In this document: one piece after another, positions 21,882-29,656 of the stretch
Layout of the letters: every line of letters starts with the position of its first letter
Position numbering within the stretch: the first letter of the stretch is position 1
NCBI RefSeq assembly: GCF_014649395.1
Contig: NZ_BMSY01000005.1
Span: 62,001 to 126,000, forward strand
Reading direction: 5' to 3'
Length of the DNA stretch: 64,000 nucleotides
Source of the DNA: Streptomyces aureoverticillatus
Lineage (GTDB): Bacteria; Actinomycetota; Actinomycetes; Streptomycetales; Streptomycetaceae
The notes under the pieces: model-generated
What the model was told of the DNA's origin: nothing
Seen by the model: the letters and a program-made list of their open reading frames with translations, nothing else
Database searches by the model: none
Position numbers and translations under genes: made by a program

Positions 21882-23239
21882 TCACCGTCATCGGTACGGG
21901 GACGGGGGCGCCGCTGGACGCGGCGGCCCGGGCCGCGCTGCGGGACGCCGCCCTCGTGGTGGGCGGCCGCCGCCACCTTGAGGCGGCCGGGGTACCGGCC
22001 GGGGTGGAGCGGGTGGTACTGGGCCCGCTGGCACCCGCGCTGGAGGCGATCGAGCGGTGCGGAATCAAAGCCCGTCCGGCGATTGAGGACGAGGCCGAAG
22101 GCCGATCGGCGGGACCACGGACGCGGAGCGTGGACTCTCCCCGCACCCCGGCCCGGGTGGTCGTCCTGGCCTCCGGGGACCCGGGTTTCTTCGGCATCGT
22201 GCGGGCCCTGGCGGACAGGTTCGGGCCGGACGCCCTGGATGTCCGGCCCGGCGTCTCCTCCGTGGCAACGGCATTCGCGCGGGTCGGCCTGCCCTGGGAC
22301 GACGCGGTCGTGGTGAGCGCGCACGGCCGCGCCCTGCACACCGCGGTGAACGCGTGCCGCGCCCACCCGAAGGTCGCCGTCCTCACGGGCCCCCGCAGCG
22401 GCCCCGCCGAACTGGGCGCCGAACTGGCCCGCCGCACGGCGACCCGCACCCTCGTCGTGGCCACCGCCCTGGGCGACCCCGCCAGAGAACGCGTCGAGCG
22501 GGTCACGCCCGCCGAGGCCGCCGCCCGCGACTGGGGCACGGCGGTCGGCGTCGTGCTGTGCCTCGACGAGGACCGGGCGGTGACGGATGTCGCCCGCACC
22601 GTCGCGGGGCCCCGGCCCGGACCCGGCCGGTGGGCCCTGGACGAGGACGAGTTCGCCCACCGGGACTCGATGATCACGAAGTTCGAGGTGCGGGCGCTCG
22701 CGCTCGCCCGGCTCGGGCCGCGCGTCGGCGACCTGGTGTGGGACATCGGCGCGGGCTCCGGCTCCGTCGCCGTGGAGTGCGCGCGGCTCGGCGCCGCCGT
22801 GACCGCCGTGGAGAAGACGGCCGACGGCATCGAGCGCATCCGCGCCAACGCCGCCGCGCACGGCGTCGACGTCCTCGCCGTGCACGGGGCCGCGCCCACC
22901 GTCCTGTCCGACCTCGCCGACCCCGACGCCGTGTTCGTCGGCGGCGGCGGGCGCGAGCTGCCCGCCATCGTGACCGCGTGCGCGCGGCGGGCGCGGCGGG
23001 CCGTCGTGGTGTCGCTGGCCGCGCTCGACCGGGTGCCCGCGGTGCGCGCGGCGCTGCTCGGGGCCGGGTTCGACTGCGACGGGGTGCTGCTGCAGTCGTC
23101 GCGGCTCGCGCCGCTGCCGGGGGACGTCACGCGGCTCGCCGCGACCAATCCGGTGTTCTTGGTGTGGGGTACACGGTCCGAAGCGACGCCCCCTGCGCCC
23201 TCCAGCTCAACTTCCTTGAACGAAGGAGTAGTTCAGTGA
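21878..23239 (+). CDS. cobL: precorrin-6Y C5,15-methyltransferase/decarboxylase with in-frame repeat insertion
   Basis: A 453-residue bifunctional enzyme. The N-terminal CbiE methylase half (~1-250) has ITVIGTGTGAPL, VVGGRRHLEAAG and VVVLASGDPGFFGIVRAL. The C-terminal CbiT half has FEVRALALARLGPRVGDLVWDIGAGSGSVAVECARLG. Together they methylate C5 and C15 and decarboxylate the C12 acetate. About 28 residues (GIKARPAIEDEAEGRSAGPR to SPRTP) between LEAIERC and ARVVVLASGDP are encoded by inverted module A copy A4. It starts on the cobM stop (ATGA) and its stop overlaps the next GTG. Confidence 0.95.
   Translation: MITVIGTGTGAPLDAAARAALRDAALVVGGRRHLEAAGVPAGVERVVLGPLAPALEAIERCGIKARPAIEDEAEGRSAGPRTRSVDSPRTPARVVVLASGDPGFFGIVRALADRFGPDALDVRPGVSSVATAFARVGLPWDDAVVVSAHGRALHTAVNACRAHPKVAVLTGPRSGPAELGAELARRTATRTLVVATALGDPARERVERVTPAEAAARDWGTAVGVVLCLDEDRAVTDVARTVAGPRPGPGRWALDEDEFAHRDSMITKFEVRALALARLGPRVGDLVWDIGAGSGSVAVECARLGAAVTAVEKTADGIERIRANAAAHGVDVLAVHGAAPTVLSDLADPDAVFVGGGGRELPAIVTACARRARRAVVVSLAALDRVPAVRAALLGAGFDCDGVLLQSSRLAPLPGDVTRLAATNPVFLVWGTRSEATPPAPSSSTSLNEGVVQ
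22066..22150. repeat. inverted module A insertion inside cobL (A4)
   Basis: An inverted copy of the module A end block, AGCCCGTCCGGCGATTGA then GGACGAGG, followed by a variable GCCGATCGGCGG stretch and an ACGGACGCGGAGCGT segment. It is read through in the cobL frame without a stop. It occupies the loop just before the conserved SAM-binding LASGDP motif. The same block stands between genes at 29539. Confidence 0.85.
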
Positions 23240-25029
23240 TCGGCCTGATCTCCGGCACGAAGTCTGGCGGGGGCGCCTGTGAGCGGTTGGCCTCGGCCTG
23301 GCCCACCCGTACTCGGGTGTACGAAGGTCCCGTACGGGAAGCGTTCGAGCGGGCCTTTCGTGAGTGCGAGCAGGTGGTGTGCTTTCTCGCCACCGGGGCC
23401 GTGGTGCGGTTGGCTGCGCCGCTGCTGGCGGGGAAGGCGGTCGACCCGGGGGTCGTGTGTGTCGATGAGGGTGGGCGGTTCGCTGTTGCCCTGCTGGGCG
23501 GGCATGCGGGGGGTGCGAATGCACTCGCGCGGCAGGTTGGGGAGGTGCTCGGGGCTGAGCCGGTGATCACTACCGCGACGGATGCGGCTTCCCTGCCGGG
23601 GTTGGACATGCTCGGGTTCCCCGTGGAGGGGGACGTTGCCGGGGTGACCCGGGCCATGCTGGACGGGGAACCCGTCGCCCTGGAGGCGGAGTTGGCTTGG
23701 CCCCTTCCTGCCCTTCCGTCGAACGTATCGGCACCGTCGGACTGGGCTGTGCCCACCCTTCCCCAAGCTCTCGGCTCCGCTCGAGCAGGGGATGCCCCAC
23801 TCGCCCTGCGGGACGACTGCCCACAGCAGGGAGCTGCCGAGCAGCCCACGGTGCGGGTCTCTGATCGCACCCTGGAGCCCGCGCTGCGCGAAGTCGTGTT
23901 GCGGCCGCCCTCGCTCGTCGTCGGCGTCGGGGCCAGCAAGGGGGCGCCGGTCGATGAAGTGCTCGGGCTGGTGCGGGAGACGTTGCGGGAGGCCGGGCTC
24001 TCCGCCCTGTGCGTACGGGAGTTGGTGACCGTCGATGCCAAGCGGGACGAAGCCGGGATCGTGGAGGCGGCGGCGCGGCTCGGGGTGCCGTTGGTGACGT
24101 ACACGGCCGACGAGCTGGCCGGGGTCGACGTGCCGAACCCGTCGGGGGCGCCGCTCGCCGCCGTCGGGACGCCGTCCGTCGCGGAGGCGGCGGCGCTGCG
24201 CGGCGGGGGCGAACTCCTCGTACCGAAGCGGAAGTCGGAGCGGGCGGACGGGCGGCCCGCCATGGCCACGTGTGCGGTGGTGCGACGGCCCGCGCGCGGG
24301 CGGCTCGCCGTCGTCGGGCTCGGGCCCGGGGCCCGTGACCTGCTCACGCCCCGCGCCCGCGACGAACTGCGGCGCGCGGCTGTGCTCGTGGGGCTCGACC
24401 AGTACGTCGACCAGGTCCGGGATCTGCTGCGGCCGGGGACCCGCGTCATCGAGTCGGGGCTCGGCGCGGAGGAGGAGCGGGCGCGTACGGCCGTGGCAGA
24501 GGCCCGCGAGGGGCGTGCGGTCGCGCTCATCGGGTCGGGGGACGCGGGCGTGTACGCGATGGCGTCGCCCGCGCTCGCCGAGGCCGGGGACGACATCGAC
24601 GTCGTCGGCGTACCGGGCGTGACCGCCGCGCTCGCCGCCGGCGCGCTGCTCGGCGCGCCGCTCGGCCACGACCACGTGTCGATCAGCCTGTCCGACCTGC
24701 ACACGCCGTGGGAGGTCATCGAGCGCCGGGTGCGCGCGGCGGCCGAGTCGGACCTGGTCGTGACGTTCTACAACCCGCGCAGCCGGGGCCGCGACTGGCA
24801 GCTGCCGAAGTCCCTCGCGCTGCTCGCCGAGCACCGGGCGCCGACGACGCCCGTCGGTGTCGTACGCAACGCCTCCCGCCCGGACGAGAGCGTGCGCCTG
24901 ACCACGCTGGCCGCGCTCGACCCGGACAGCGTCGACATGATGACCGTCGTGACCGTCGGCAACACCGCGACCCGCGCGATCGCGGGCCGCATGGTGACGC
25001 CGCGCGGCTACCGCTGGCAGGGGGTGTGA
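23236..25029 (+). CDS. cobJ: CbiG-CobJ fusion with in-frame repeat insertion
   Basis: 597 residues. The N-terminal CbiG part (~1-345) has FLATGAVVRLAAPLL, DEGGRFAVALLGGHAGGANALAR and the C-domain VGVGASKGAPVDEVLGLV. CbiG opens the delta-lactone of cobalt-precorrin-5A. The C-terminal CobJ part (~350-597) has GRLAVVGLGPGARDLLTPRA and VVTFYNPRSRGRDWQL; CobJ is the precorrin-3B C17-methyltransferase for ring contraction. A segment of about 33 residues (APSDWAVPTLPQALGSARAG onward) in the CbiG middle region is encoded by repeat modules B and C. GTG 23236 has GAAGGAG upstream and overlaps the cobL stop. Confidence 0.95.
   Translation: MIGLISGTKSGGGACERLASAWPTRTRVYEGPVREAFERAFRECEQVVCFLATGAVVRLAAPLLAGKAVDPGVVCVDEGGRFAVALLGGHAGGANALARQVGEVLGAEPVITTATDAASLPGLDMLGFPVEGDVAGVTRAMLDGEPVALEAELAWPLPALPSNVSAPSDWAVPTLPQALGSARAGDAPLALRDDCPQQGAAEQPTVRVSDRTLEPALREVVLRPPSLVVGVGASKGAPVDEVLGLVRETLREAGLSALCVRELVTVDAKRDEAGIVEAAARLGVPLVTYTADELAGVDVPNPSGAPLAAVGTPSVAEAAALRGGGELLVPKRKSERADGRPAMATCAVVRRPARGRLAVVGLGPGARDLLTPRARDELRRAAVLVGLDQYVDQVRDLLRPGTRVIESGLGAEEERARTAVAEAREGRAVALIGSGDAGVYAMASPALAEAGDDIDVVGVPGVTAALAAGALLGAPLGHDHVSISLSDLHTPWEVIERRVRAAAESDLVVTFYNPRSRGRDWQLPKSLALLAEHRAPTTPVGVVRNASRPDESVRLTTLAALDPDSVDMMTVVTVGNTATRAIAGRMVTPRGYRWQGV
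23734..23832. repeat. module B with nested module C inside cbiG-cobJ
   Basis: Inverted module B ends flank this block: CTGGGCTGTGCCCACCC on the left (23742-23758) and CTGCCCACAGCAGGG on the right. Between them lies a module C hairpin, TTCCCCAAGCTCTCGG..GAGCAGGGG (23759-23790), then GATGCCCC. The complete block is translated in frame. In the intergenic B copies the same two ends flank a different short spacer, so C has been added here after CCCACCC. Confidence 0.85.
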
Positions 25030-25034
25030 CCGCC

Positions 25035-25643
25035 GTGACGGAGAGGATCGTGCATCCCATCGAGCAGGAGTCGTTCCGGCGGCTCCGCTCACGGCTCGAC
25101 ACCTCGCACTTCCCGCCGCTGACGCGGGCCGTCGTGGAGCGGGTCATCCACTCGGCGGCGGATCTGGAGTACGCGAAGGACCTGGTGACGGACGAGGAGT
25201 CGCTCGTACGCGGCCACGCGGCCCTGCACGCGGGCGCGCCCGTCGTCGTGGACGTGGAGATGGTCGCGGCCGGCATCACGCGGCGCGAGACGGTGTGCCG
25301 GCTGAAGGACGCCAAGTCCGGTGCCGGTCTCACGCGTTCGGCGCACGCGGTGCGGCTCGCGTACGAGGAGGTGGGTCCGGGCGCGCTCTGGGTGATCGGG
25401 TGCGCGCCCACCGCCCTGGAGGAGCTGCTGCTGCTCGACGCCCGGCCCGCGCTCGTCATCGGGCTTCCGGTCGGCTTCGTCGGCGCCGTGGAGTCCAAGG
25501 AGGCGTTGCGGGCGAGCGGTCTTCCCGCCGTCAGCAACGTGTCCGAGAAGGGGGGTTCGGCGGTCGCGTCGGCCGCCCTGAACGCCCTGCTGTACCACCC
25601 CGCGGCGCCCGTCGCCGCAGATCGAACCGAGGAGAACGAGTGA
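25035..25643 (+). CDS. cobH: precorrin-8X methylmutase (CobH/CbiC)
   Basis: About 202 residues. It moves the C11 methyl to C12, giving hydrogenobyrinic acid. Family blocks are YAKDLVTDEESLVRGHAALHAGAPVVVDVEMVAAGITRR (with the catalytic region His), AVRLAYEEVGPGALWVIGCAPTALEEL and GLPVGFVGAVESKEALRASGLPAVSNVSEKGGSAVAS. GTG 25035 has GGGGG 10 nt upstream. GTG 25026, overlapping the previous stop, is an equally in-frame alternative. The stop overlaps cbiX (GTGA). Confidence 0.95.
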   Translation: MTERIVHPIEQESFRRLRSRLDTSHFPPLTRAVVERVIHSAADLEYAKDLVTDEESLVRGHAALHAGAPVVVDVEMVAAGITRRETVCRLKDAKSGAGLTRSAHAVRLAYEEVGPGALWVIGCAPTALEELLLLDARPALVIGLPVGFVGAVESKEALRASGLPAVSNVSEKGGSAVASAALNALLYHPAAPVAADRTEENE

Positions 25644-26590
25644 CCACCCCGCCCGCACTGCTGATCGCCGGACACGGCACCCGTGACGACGCAGGGGCCG
25701 CCGCGTTCCGCGACTTCGTCCAGGAGCTGGCGCGCCGCAACCCCGAACTGCCCGTCGCGGGCGGCTTCATCGAACTGTCGCCGCCGCCGCTCGGCGAAGC
25801 CGTGAGCGAACTCGTCGAACGGGGCGTGAAACGGTTCGCGGCGGTGCCGCTGATGCTGGTGTCCGCCGGACACGCCAAGGGCGACATCCCGGCCGCGCTG
25901 ACCCGCGAGAAGGAGCGGCACCCCGGCATCTCGTACTCCTACGGCCGTCCGCTCGGGCCGCACCCGCTGATCCTGAAGGTCCTGGAGCGGCGGCTCGACG
26001 AGGCGCTCGGCGACTCGGTGCGCACTCCGGAGGACCGGGCGGACGTGACCGTGCTCCTGGTGGGGCGCGGTTCGACGGACCCCGACGCCAACTCCGAGGT
26101 GTTCAAGGCGGCACGGCTGCTGTGGGAGGGACGCGGGTACGCGGGCGTGGAGACGGCGTTCGTGTCGCTGGCCGCGCCCGACGTGCCGTCGGGGCTCGAC
26201 CGGTGCGTGGCGCTGGGCGCGCGGCGGATCGTGGTCCTGCCGTACTTCCTCTTCACCGGCATCCTGCCGGACCGGGTGCGGCAGCAGACCGAGGGCTGGG
26301 CGTCGGCGCACCCGGACGTCGAGGTGCGGTCCGCCGATGTGATCGGTCCCGAGGAGGAGCTGGTCGAGCTGGTGATGGAGCGCTACCGCGAGGCGGTGGG
26401 CGGGGACCTGCGGATGAACTGCGACACCTGCGTGTACCGGGTGGCGCTGCCCGGCTTCGAGGACAAGGTGGGGTTGCCGCAGCAGCCGCACTTCCACCCC
26501 GACGACGACGGGCACCACCATGGCCATGGGCACGGTCATGGTCACGGTCACGGTCACGACCACCACGGAAGCCATGCGCACTCCCACTGA
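25640..26590 (+). CDS. cbiX: CbiX-type sirohydrochlorin cobaltochelatase with His-rich tail
   Basis: A 316-residue class II chelatase with two CbiX/CbiK-like halves. LLIAGHGTRDDAGAAAFRDF holds the first metal His and LMLVSAGHAKGDIPAAL the second; the C-half has VLLVGRGSTDPDANSEV, which lacks the His. After about residue 250 come a CDTC motif (MNCDTCVYR) and a tail of His-Gly and His-Asp runs ending HGSHAHSH. This is a likely metal-storage or delivery arm. The tail is coded by GGTCAC hexamer repeats (26534-26557). It probably inserts cobalt (or iron for siroheme) into sirohydrochlorin. GTG 25640 has GAGGAGAAC upstream. Confidence 0.93.
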   Translation: MTTPPALLIAGHGTRDDAGAAAFRDFVQELARRNPELPVAGGFIELSPPPLGEAVSELVERGVKRFAAVPLMLVSAGHAKGDIPAALTREKERHPGISYSYGRPLGPHPLILKVLERRLDEALGDSVRTPEDRADVTVLLVGRGSTDPDANSEVFKAARLLWEGRGYAGVETAFVSLAAPDVPSGLDRCVALGARRIVVLPYFLFTGILPDRVRQQTEGWASAHPDVEVRSADVIGPEEELVELVMERYREAVGGDLRMNCDTCVYRVALPGFEDKVGLPQQPHFHPDDDGHHHGHGHGHGHGHGHDHHGSHAHSH

Positions 26591-27665
26591 GGCCGGTTCC
26601 CCGGTGGCCGGTTCCCCGGCGGCCGCCGGCGCGGCCGAGGTCGATCTGCGGCATCACGGGGACGCGGAGGTACGGGGGCGGGACGAGCTCGTCGATCTCG
26701 CCGTCAACGTCCGTGCCGGTACGCCGCCTTCGTGGCTGAAGCAGTGCCTCGCCGAGTCGCTCGACGGCCTCGCCGCCTACCCCGACGGGCGGGCGGCGCG
26801 GGCCGCGGTGGCCGCGCGGCACGGTGTGGCGCCGGAGCGGGTGCTGCTCACGGCGGGGGCCGCGGAGGCGTTCGTGCTGCTCGCGCGGGCGCTGCGGGTG
26901 CGGCGGCCCGTCGTCGTGCATCCGCAGTTCACGGAGCCGGAGGCCGCGTTGCGGGATGCCGGGCACGTGGTGGGGCGGGTGCTGTTGCGGGCGGAGGACG
27001 GGTTCCGGCTGGACCCGGGCGCGGTGCCCGAGGACGCCGACCTGGTCGTCGTCGGCAACCCGACGAACCCCACGTCCGTGCTGCACCCGGCGGCGGACCT
27101 CGCCCGACTGGCCCGGCCCGGGCGGGTGTTGGTGGTGGACGAGGCGTTCATGGACGCGGTGCCGGGTGAGCGGGAGGCGCTCGCGGGGCGGGTCGATGTG
27201 CCCGGGCTCGTGGTGCTGCGGAGCCTCACGAAGACATGGGGGCTCGCCGGGCTGCGCATCGGCTACGTCCTGGCCGACCCGGCCCTCGTCGCCGAACTCT
27301 CCCGCGCGCAGCCGCTGTGGCCGGTGTCGTCGCCCGCGCTGGCCGCGGCGGAGGCGTGCGTGTCGCCTCGGGCGCTGGCCGAGGCGGGGCATGTGGCGCA
27401 CCGGGTCGCCGCCGAGCGGCGGCATCTGGTGGCCGGGCTCCTGGAGTTGCCCGGGGTGCGGGTGGTGGGGCCTGCGGAGGGGCCGTTCGTGCTGGTGCGG
27501 GTCGCCGGGGGCGGCGGGGTGCGGGAGGGGTTGCGGGAGCGGGGGTTCGCCGTGCGGCGTGGCGATACGTTTCCTGGCCTGGGGCCTGAGTGGGTGCGGG
27601 TCGCTGTGCGGGACCGTGCTACGGCCGACTCGTTCCTGTCGGCCTTGCGGGGGCTCTGCCGGTAG
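26574..27665 (+). CDS. cobC: CobC-like PLP-dependent aminotransferase (Rv2231c type)
   Basis: A 363-residue fold-type I aminotransferase-like protein. It has VGNPTNPTSVLHP, VVDEAFMDAV, and the PLP lysine in VLRSLTKTWGLAGLRIGYVLADP. It resembles threonine-phosphate decarboxylase CobD of enterics, called CobC in this naming, which makes the aminopropanol phosphate used by CbiB. ATG 26574 overlaps the cbiX end by 17 bp, with ACGGAAG close upstream. It is the last gene of the second cob operon. Composite repeat 1 follows it. Confidence 0.9.
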   Translation: MRTPTEAGSPVAGSPAAAGAAEVDLRHHGDAEVRGRDELVDLAVNVRAGTPPSWLKQCLAESLDGLAAYPDGRAARAAVAARHGVAPERVLLTAGAAEAFVLLARALRVRRPVVVHPQFTEPEAALRDAGHVVGRVLLRAEDGFRLDPGAVPEDADLVVVGNPTNPTSVLHPAADLARLARPGRVLVVDEAFMDAVPGEREALAGRVDVPGLVVLRSLTKTWGLAGLRIGYVLADPALVAELSRAQPLWPVSSPALAAAEACVSPRALAEAGHVAHRVAAERRHLVAGLLELPGVRVVGPAEGPFVLVRVAGGGGVREGLRERGFAVRRGDTFPGLGPEWVRVAVRDRATADSFLSALRGLCR

Positions 27666-27694
27666 TTCCATTCACCGTCCTGCCCGGTGGGGGC

Positions 27695-28040
27695 TGCCCC
27701 TGTCCCGCCGCTTCGCGGCGGACATCCCCCACCCGCCCGCCCATCACTGGGACAGTTGGCTTCGGGCCGAAGCGCAAGCCCACCGCCCGCCTGCCCCACG
27801 GCTGGCCGTACTCCCCGGTGCCGGGGAAGGTTGACTGGCGTCGACGGGGTGGGTGGGGTGGGCGTGCTGGGCTGCGTCCCACAGCGGAAGACCTCGCCCG
27901 ATCTCCCGCTGTGGGCAGCAACCTGTCCCGCCCCCGCTGTGGGCAGCTGGGCCGCGGGGTGGGCGCACCGCTCCGTCCCCCGCTGTGGGCAGCCGGGCCG
28001 CCAGGGGCGGCACGGGTGGGCACAGCCCAGGCCGACGGGG
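27695..28040. repeat. composite repeat 1 (module D hairpin ... three module B copies)
   Basis: It fills most of the 517-bp gap between the convergent cobC and LAXTG genes. Module D (CCGCCGCTTCGCGGCGG, about 27704-27721) and the CCCACCC stretch come first, then a variable middle with GGCTTCGGGCCGAAGC. Then three GCTGTGGGCAGC copies begin near 27908, 27936 and 27981. The last continues as the complete module B to GGGCACAGCCCAGGCCGACGG. The same order is seen at 40705 and 50521. No gene is supported in the gap. Confidence 0.85.
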
Positions 28041-28182
28041 CCGGTCAGGACGCGGGTGAGGTGGTCCGGTTCCCGGCCTACGGGGGCCGTCACGGGGGCA
28101 GGGTGAGGTGGTGCCCGGACCACGGTGCCGTCGGCGGTGGTGGCCCCGGCCGGGGATCGGCGGCCCCGGCCGGGGCGGCTGG

Positions 28183-29145
28183 TCAGCGGCGGCTGCGGCG
28201 GGTGCGGGTCAGCGCGAGGGTGGCGCCTCCGGCGAGGAGGAGCACCGCGGCGCCCCCGGCCACGTACGGAGTGGCCGAACTGCCCCCGGTCGCCGCGAGG
28301 TTGTCGTCGGGGGCCTCCTTCGCCACCACCGGCTCCGCCGCCTTGCCCTGCGGAGCGGGACCCTCGGCCTGCGGCCTGGGCAGCGGCTTGGCCGCGGGCC
28401 CGGGAGCGGCGCAGTTCGCCCCGGCCAGGGTCACGGTGCCCTCGACCGCCGCGACGCCGAGCTTCAGCGGGTCCACGGACACCTTCAGGCGCAGCGCGAC
28501 CGCGGCCGCCGTACGGGACGTCGTCCGCGTCGACGACAGGTCGAGCCGCACCGCGCCGACACCGGGCACGGCCACCGTCGTCGTGCCCGCGGCCTTCACG
28601 GCGACCCGCTTGCCGAGCACCGTCACCCCGCCGAGCAGCTTCGACTCGGCCACGGGTCGCTTGCCCGAAACGCACAGGGCCTTGGACATCACCTGGTCCA
28701 CTTCGAGGAGGGGCAACGTCGGAAGCCCGGGCACGTGCACCTTGGCCCGCGCGACGTTGCTGTACCCCTCCGCCGTGCCGCCCTTCACGGTGGCCCGCGC
28801 CGTCGCCACGTCCGCGCGCAGCACGGAGATGGGGCGCCCGCCGTCGACGCCGTCCAACTTCGCGGTGAGCGTGGTCTTCTGGGCGCTCGCGGGTGCGGAC
28901 ACCTCGTTGAGGGCTGTGTTCAGCGGGAGGTTCACGGTCTTGTTGAGCAGGGACACATTGAGGCCGGTGCGGAGCACGACGGCGTCGGCGCTGCCGCCGC
29001 GCCGGTCGTCGGTGGCGTGCGCGGCGCCCGCGGGGGCGAGCGCCGCGGCACCCGCGGCGACCACGGTCGCGGCGGCGAGCGCGCCGATGCGGCGGGCGGG
29101 AAGTCTGCGGAAGGCTTTGCGGGCCGAGAAGGCGTTGCTGGTCAA
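28183..29145 (-). CDS. SCO1860-family LAXTG-anchored cell-wall protein
   Basis: About 320 residues. A signal peptide (residues ~10-44, RRIGALAAATVVAAGAAAL..AGAAHA) leads an exported domain rich in beta-forming Val/Thr segments, with two Cys (ALCVSG and ANCAAPG). A Pro/Ala spacer follows. The C-terminal sorting signal is LAATG, a hydrophobic stretch and RRSRR, the class E sortase form of Streptomyces. The protein should be linked covalently to peptidoglycan. TTG 29145 is preferred: GGGGG lies 10 nt upstream and the signal peptide then has normal length. Function unknown. It lies next to cobalamin genes, as in S. coelicolor by memory. Confidence 0.88.
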   Translation of the reverse strand: MTSNAFSARKAFRRLPARRIGALAAATVVAAGAAALAPAGAAHATDDRRGGSADAVVLRTGLNVSLLNKTVNLPLNTALNEVSAPASAQKTTLTAKLDGVDGGRPISVLRADVATARATVKGGTAEGYSNVARAKVHVPGLPTLPLLEVDQVMSKALCVSGKRPVAESKLLGGVTVLGKRVAVKAAGTTTVAVPGVGAVRLDLSSTRTTSRTAAAVALRLKVSVDPLKLGVAAVEGTVTLAGANCAAPGPAAKPLPRPQAEGPAPQGKAAEPVVAKEAPDDNLAATGGSSATPYVAGGAAVLLLAGGATLALTRTRRSRR

Positions 29146-29538
29146 AGTGGTGGAACCCCCACATGAGTCACGGAAGTACCGCCGCGCACGCCACACGGGG
29201 ACATCGCGTGCGCGCGGCACCAGGGAAGCCGGAGCGCGCCTGGGCGGCGCCCTCCCGACTCCCGGAATCTTTACGCACTGAGAGTGAACAGTCAGCAACG
29301 TGGCGTGAGTTCACTCCAAGGAGAGGTTTCCGTCGGTGTATTCGAATCCGGCGGCACGGGCGTTCCCTCAGACCCCGCCCATCACGTCCGTGCCGGTGAC
29401 GAGCGTGATCGCCGCGTTGACGGCCCGCGCCACGGCCAAGTCCCGTACAACGAGCCGGACCCCGCGGCGTCACCCTCCGTCAACAGGAGCGGTGGCTCAC
29501 CGATGGGGTTACGGATGTCCTGCCGGAGGCTCCGACAT
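29146..29538. other. intergenic region, possible gene remnant
   Basis: 393 bp with no convincing intact gene. On the minus strand, consecutive stretches in three different frames look protein-like: SLRQDIRNPIGEPPLLLTEG near 29470-29530, VARAVNAAITLVTGTDVMGG near 29385-29440, and NARAAGFEYTDGNLSLE ending at TGA 29311. That would fit a decayed gene with two frameshifts, but composition alone could mislead. The promoter of the LAXTG gene should lie near 29150-29280. Confidence 0.3.
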
Positions 29539-29656
29539 AGCCCGTCCGGCGATTGAGGACGAGCCGCGAAGCGGCGACAGCGGGGGTCCAGGGGGCGGCA
29601 GCCCCCTGGTTACGGGAAGGGGCGGGACTGGGGAAGGCCGCCCGCAGGGCCCCGCC
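29539..29656. repeat. inverted palindromic module A, copy A5
   Basis: Full inverted module A: AGCCCGTCCGGCGATTGA, GGACGAGC, GCGAAGCGGC, the hairpin GGGGTCCAGGGGGCGGCAGC..CCCCTGG, GGGAAGGGGCGGGACTGGGG and AAGGCCGCCCGCAGGGCCCC. It ends exactly at the stop codon of the amidohydrolase gene on the minus strand and could serve as its terminator. Confidence 0.9.

Noticed and set aside
17923..25029. cobB, cobL and cbiG-cobJ as pseudogenes broken by repeats
   Set aside because: All three frames stay open, catalytic motifs on both sides are complete, and the insertions lie in linkers or loops.
27695..28040. Possible ncRNA or small gene in the cobC-LAXTG gap
   Set aside because: The sequence is accounted for by repeat modules D and B, which recur at two other loci.
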